Assembly (NCBI RefSeq): GCF_028769735.1
Contig: NC_088200.1
Location: 68,020,061-68,084,060, forward strand
Length of the DNA stretch: 64,000 bases
From: Zonotrichia leucophrys gambelii
Taxonomy: Eukaryota > Chordata > Aves > Passeriformes > Passerellidae
Reading direction: 5' to 3'
Each line of letters starts with the position of its first letter. The first letter of the stretch is position 1. The translations under genes were made by a program, and so were the position numbers. Positions 62,092 to 64,000 of the stretch are shown here, one piece after another. Under the pieces are notes generated by a model. It had not been told where the DNA came from. It ran no database searches and saw only the letters and a list, made by a program, of their open reading frames with translations.

Positions 62092-62226
62092 CCAGAAAAT
62101 ATTCTGAATTGGAAGGAGCCCACAAGGGTTATTCAGTCCAGCTCTTAAGTGAGTTTTCTTTACAGGGGTCATACCCACAACACCGGTGTCATCAGTACCT
62201 TGCTTTAACCAACTGAGTTAAGTACC
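62092..62226 (-). mobile_element. tRNA-Ile-derived SINE with CR1 tail (TguSINE1-like)
   Basis: Read on the minus strand the element starts ggtacttaactcagttggtt, matching the 5' half of tRNA-Ile (GGCCGGTTAGCTCAGTTGGTT) with an A box. It goes on through gcaaggtactgatgacacc (anticodon arm) and gtgggtatgacccc (B box). It then changes to a CR1 3' end: gagctggactgaataaccc, ctccttccaattcagaat, ggttctgtgaaa. The head-plus-tail design is that of TguSINE1, a passerine SINE mobilised by CR1 machinery. About 135 bp; it is diverged and should not be read as a functional tRNA gene. It is the best pointer to the host group. Confidence 0.85.
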
Positions 62227-62580
62227 ATGTAGTCACTTGGTAATTAACACATAAATGTCTATTCACATAAAGCCCATTCCAGGCAGTATGAGATATAATA
62301 CTTTAGCAACTGAAACATTTTGTTCTCAGGCATAGATATCAAATACCATCATAAGCTAGCAAGGGGGAAATACTTTGGGAAATGCTTCTATTTTTCTTTC
62401 ATTAGTGAGTGTGACAGGTTGAAACACAGCTTGAATTTTTTCTTGAGTTCTAATGGAAAACAAGATCAGTAGAAATCAACAGACAAATATTACAGATGAA
62501 GTGTTAGAGTTTGAAGAATTTTCTACCATATTAACGACTTTTAAAGAAAGGCTAGAAAGAAGTATATTTTTTCAAGAAAA

Positions 62581-62618
62581 GCATCTATCCTTCTAGTTAG
62601 CATCTATCCTTCTAGTTA
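62581..62618. repeat. 19-bp tandem duplication
   Basis: gcatctatccttctagtta occurs at 62581-62599 and again at 62600-62618 without change. It lies directly beside the left arm of a 21-bp inverted repeat. Confidence 0.95.
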
Positions 62619-62620
62619 GC

Positions 62621-62741
62621 CCAGAGACTTTGCCTTTTTCCTCCTTTAGTGCTTGTATGGGAAAAGCCTCCTGGAGCTGGACACTGCCAGTTTGCCTTCC
62701 CTGTAGCACCCAGCAGCACTGGAAAAAGGCAAAGTCTCTGG
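62621..62741. repeat. perfect 21-bp inverted repeat, 79-base spacer
   Basis: The left arm 62621-62641 (starts ccagagactttgcc) is the exact reverse complement of the right arm 62721-62741 (ends aaagtctctgg). Pairing stops at both arm ends. The spacer is GC-richer than its flanks. It may be a fold-back replication scar or an RNA hairpin. Confidence 0.9.
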
Positions 62742-62951
62742 TCAGGAAAACATCCTCCCACCCACTCTTCTGTAAGCAATCCTTCATATTCCTGTCTGCC
62801 ACAACTCTGCTCATCTGCGGCCCTCCAATGTGTCATATTCTCATTCAGTGTCAAGGGCATTCTGTGGCATACCCAGCCAGGCCAGGGATGTATTTGCCAT
62901 ATTTGTCCCACCTCCTGCTCCGCTCCACAGCGGCTCCATGAGCCATGCTGG

Positions 62952-62995
62952 TACTCCATGTATACACTCCATATACTCCGTGTATACACTCCATT
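62952..62995. repeat. 22-bp tandem duplication
   Basis: tactccatgtatacactcca and tactccgtgtatacactcca begin the two units at 62952 and 62974, with two differences over 22 bases. Confidence 0.9.
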
Positions 62996-64000
62996 ACGGT
63001 TAGCACTGAGACAGGGGAGCGTCATGCACCCTGCTCTTGTCAGGTTAGTGATTCCAAAATGGCAATGCTTTTTAAAAATATGTCAAACTATATCCGTTTT
63101 TTTCCAAACAAGGAAAATGCAGAAAGTAATGTCACAAATGCCTGGAATACACAGTCTGAAGCAAACCACACAGTTTCTGCGGCTTTTTACTGTCCTACTT
63201 TGCTCAATGACCTAGCGAACTGAAGGGAGCTTTTTCCTAATCTACCAAGCAGCTGTCTCCCTTTCCCCACCTCCAACTCTTCCGTCATTTTACTGACTTG
63301 AAGTTATGGGAGGAAAATTAAACGTGAATAAATGAAGGTCTTGGCGTCCATTCTGGATGTTATTTGCTAACAGCAGTAAAAGGAAAAAAAATGGAAATAG
63401 GCTAGGAAGTCTAAAGGGAAAATGTGGAAATGACTTGTAACTAAGAGGATGTGACCCTCTGCATAATTCATAATCATTAGTCTAAGTGACACTTCCACAG
63501 CATGTGCAGTAGTGCTCTCCACTACGGCAGGTCTGAGCCCAAATGGCCCATTCAGCAGTAGTCTGTTTGTGATCAGATTTCCCCGAAAGACAACTCTCAA
63601 AGCTTTATTTGCTCTGTGTACATGTATATGCATGTTTGGTTGGTGTTTTTTTAAAGTAAAGATGCTGTCTCAGCTTCACCATGTGTGCAATTTAAGGTTT
63701 GCTCAAGTGATTCTTTAAAACTGCATAAAGGCAATTCTGCTGTGCCTTGGAGACAGCACTGCTGTAATGTTCTGTGCATACATCTGCATGATTTCTCAAA
63801 GCTAATTCAAATTTAATGCATTGGTAATTCCTTTTCTGCAGAAGTCACCCAGCAGTAATCTGAAGGTTACAGAATTATCTTCCAGATCAAATAACACTTC
63901 TAAAATAGTATAAACCAGGAGGCAAGATTATAATGGGTAAAATTAGACTTTCAATGAGTCACTACATCCTCTTTACAATCCTAAACATAGCAACCTGGTG

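Larger units (their letters stand above)
62227..64000. other. noncoding, no recognised gene
   Basis: Apart from the short repeats listed, nothing is recognised. A + frame of 188 codons (62649-63215) crosses the inverted repeat and the 22-bp duplication. It has no recognisable domain, is Ser/Pro/Cys-rich and has no splice context, so it is not called as a gene. Confidence 0.5.

Noticed and set aside
62156..62226. tRNA-Ile gene on the minus strand
   Set aside because: The arms are substituted and the sequence runs into a CR1 tail, so it is the head of a SINE and not a functional tRNA gene.
62649..63215. 188-codon open frame
   Set aside because: It crosses an inverted repeat and a short tandem duplication, has no recognised domain, and frames overlap on the other strand. 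Chance is the simpler explanation.

Overview
The window is vertebrate nuclear DNA, most likely from a bird and probably a passerine. It is AT-rich, nearly gene-free and littered with retroelement fragments. These include CR1 LINE pieces with the avian 3' tail (tccaactca...ttctatgattctgtg), a tRNA-Ile-headed SINE with a CR1 tail that resembles TguSINE1 of songbirds, and three solo LTRs with clean target-site duplications. There is no operon structure, no bacterial-type gene and no CRISPR array.

Layout. 0-1.3 kb: a candidate last coding exon of an unidentified gene on the + strand, followed by a possible 3' UTR with AATAAA signals. 1.3-15.7 kb: noncoding DNA with an ERVL-type solo LTR (6125-6780), a candidate conserved enhancer (about 7.2-7.5 kb), a CR1 3' end (about 7.7-8.2 kb), a CR1 tail (10.3 kb) and a solo LTR with a 6-bp duplication (11451-12136). 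15.79-17.25 kb: the 3' remnant of an endogenous retrovirus, holding the end of integrase, an internally deleted env, a polypurine tract and the 3' LTR. 17.3-49.7 kb: noncoding sequence with a CR1 reverse-transcriptase relic (22.7-23.6 kb), a CR1 tail (27.4 kb), a second ERVL-type solo LTR (29359-29932), simple repeats and several hairpins. 49.75-53.66 kb: a CpG island and its flank, present twice as near-identical copies of about 1.95 kb separated by ten Ns; this is best read as an assembly false duplication. 53.6-57.1 kb: a GC-rich minisatellite, then noncoding sequence. 57.1-59.5 kb: a 1.8-kb GGAA/GTGGCGGAA satellite embedded in an old CR1 copy. 59.5-64 kb: noncoding sequence with a 41-bp minisatellite, the SINE and a 21-bp perfect inverted repeat.

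No gene other than the candidate exon is supported. The long open frames in the GGAA satellite, the CpG island and the LTRs are by-products of composition. The parts do not form a working pathway; the window reads as the end of one gene followed by a gene-poor region that may hold regulatory DNA. I found no new biological system. The observations most worth checking are the false duplication around the gap, the ETS-motif-dense satellite inside CR1, the duplicated CpG island with a SOX-like inverted site, and the candidate exon with a PP1-docking motif.
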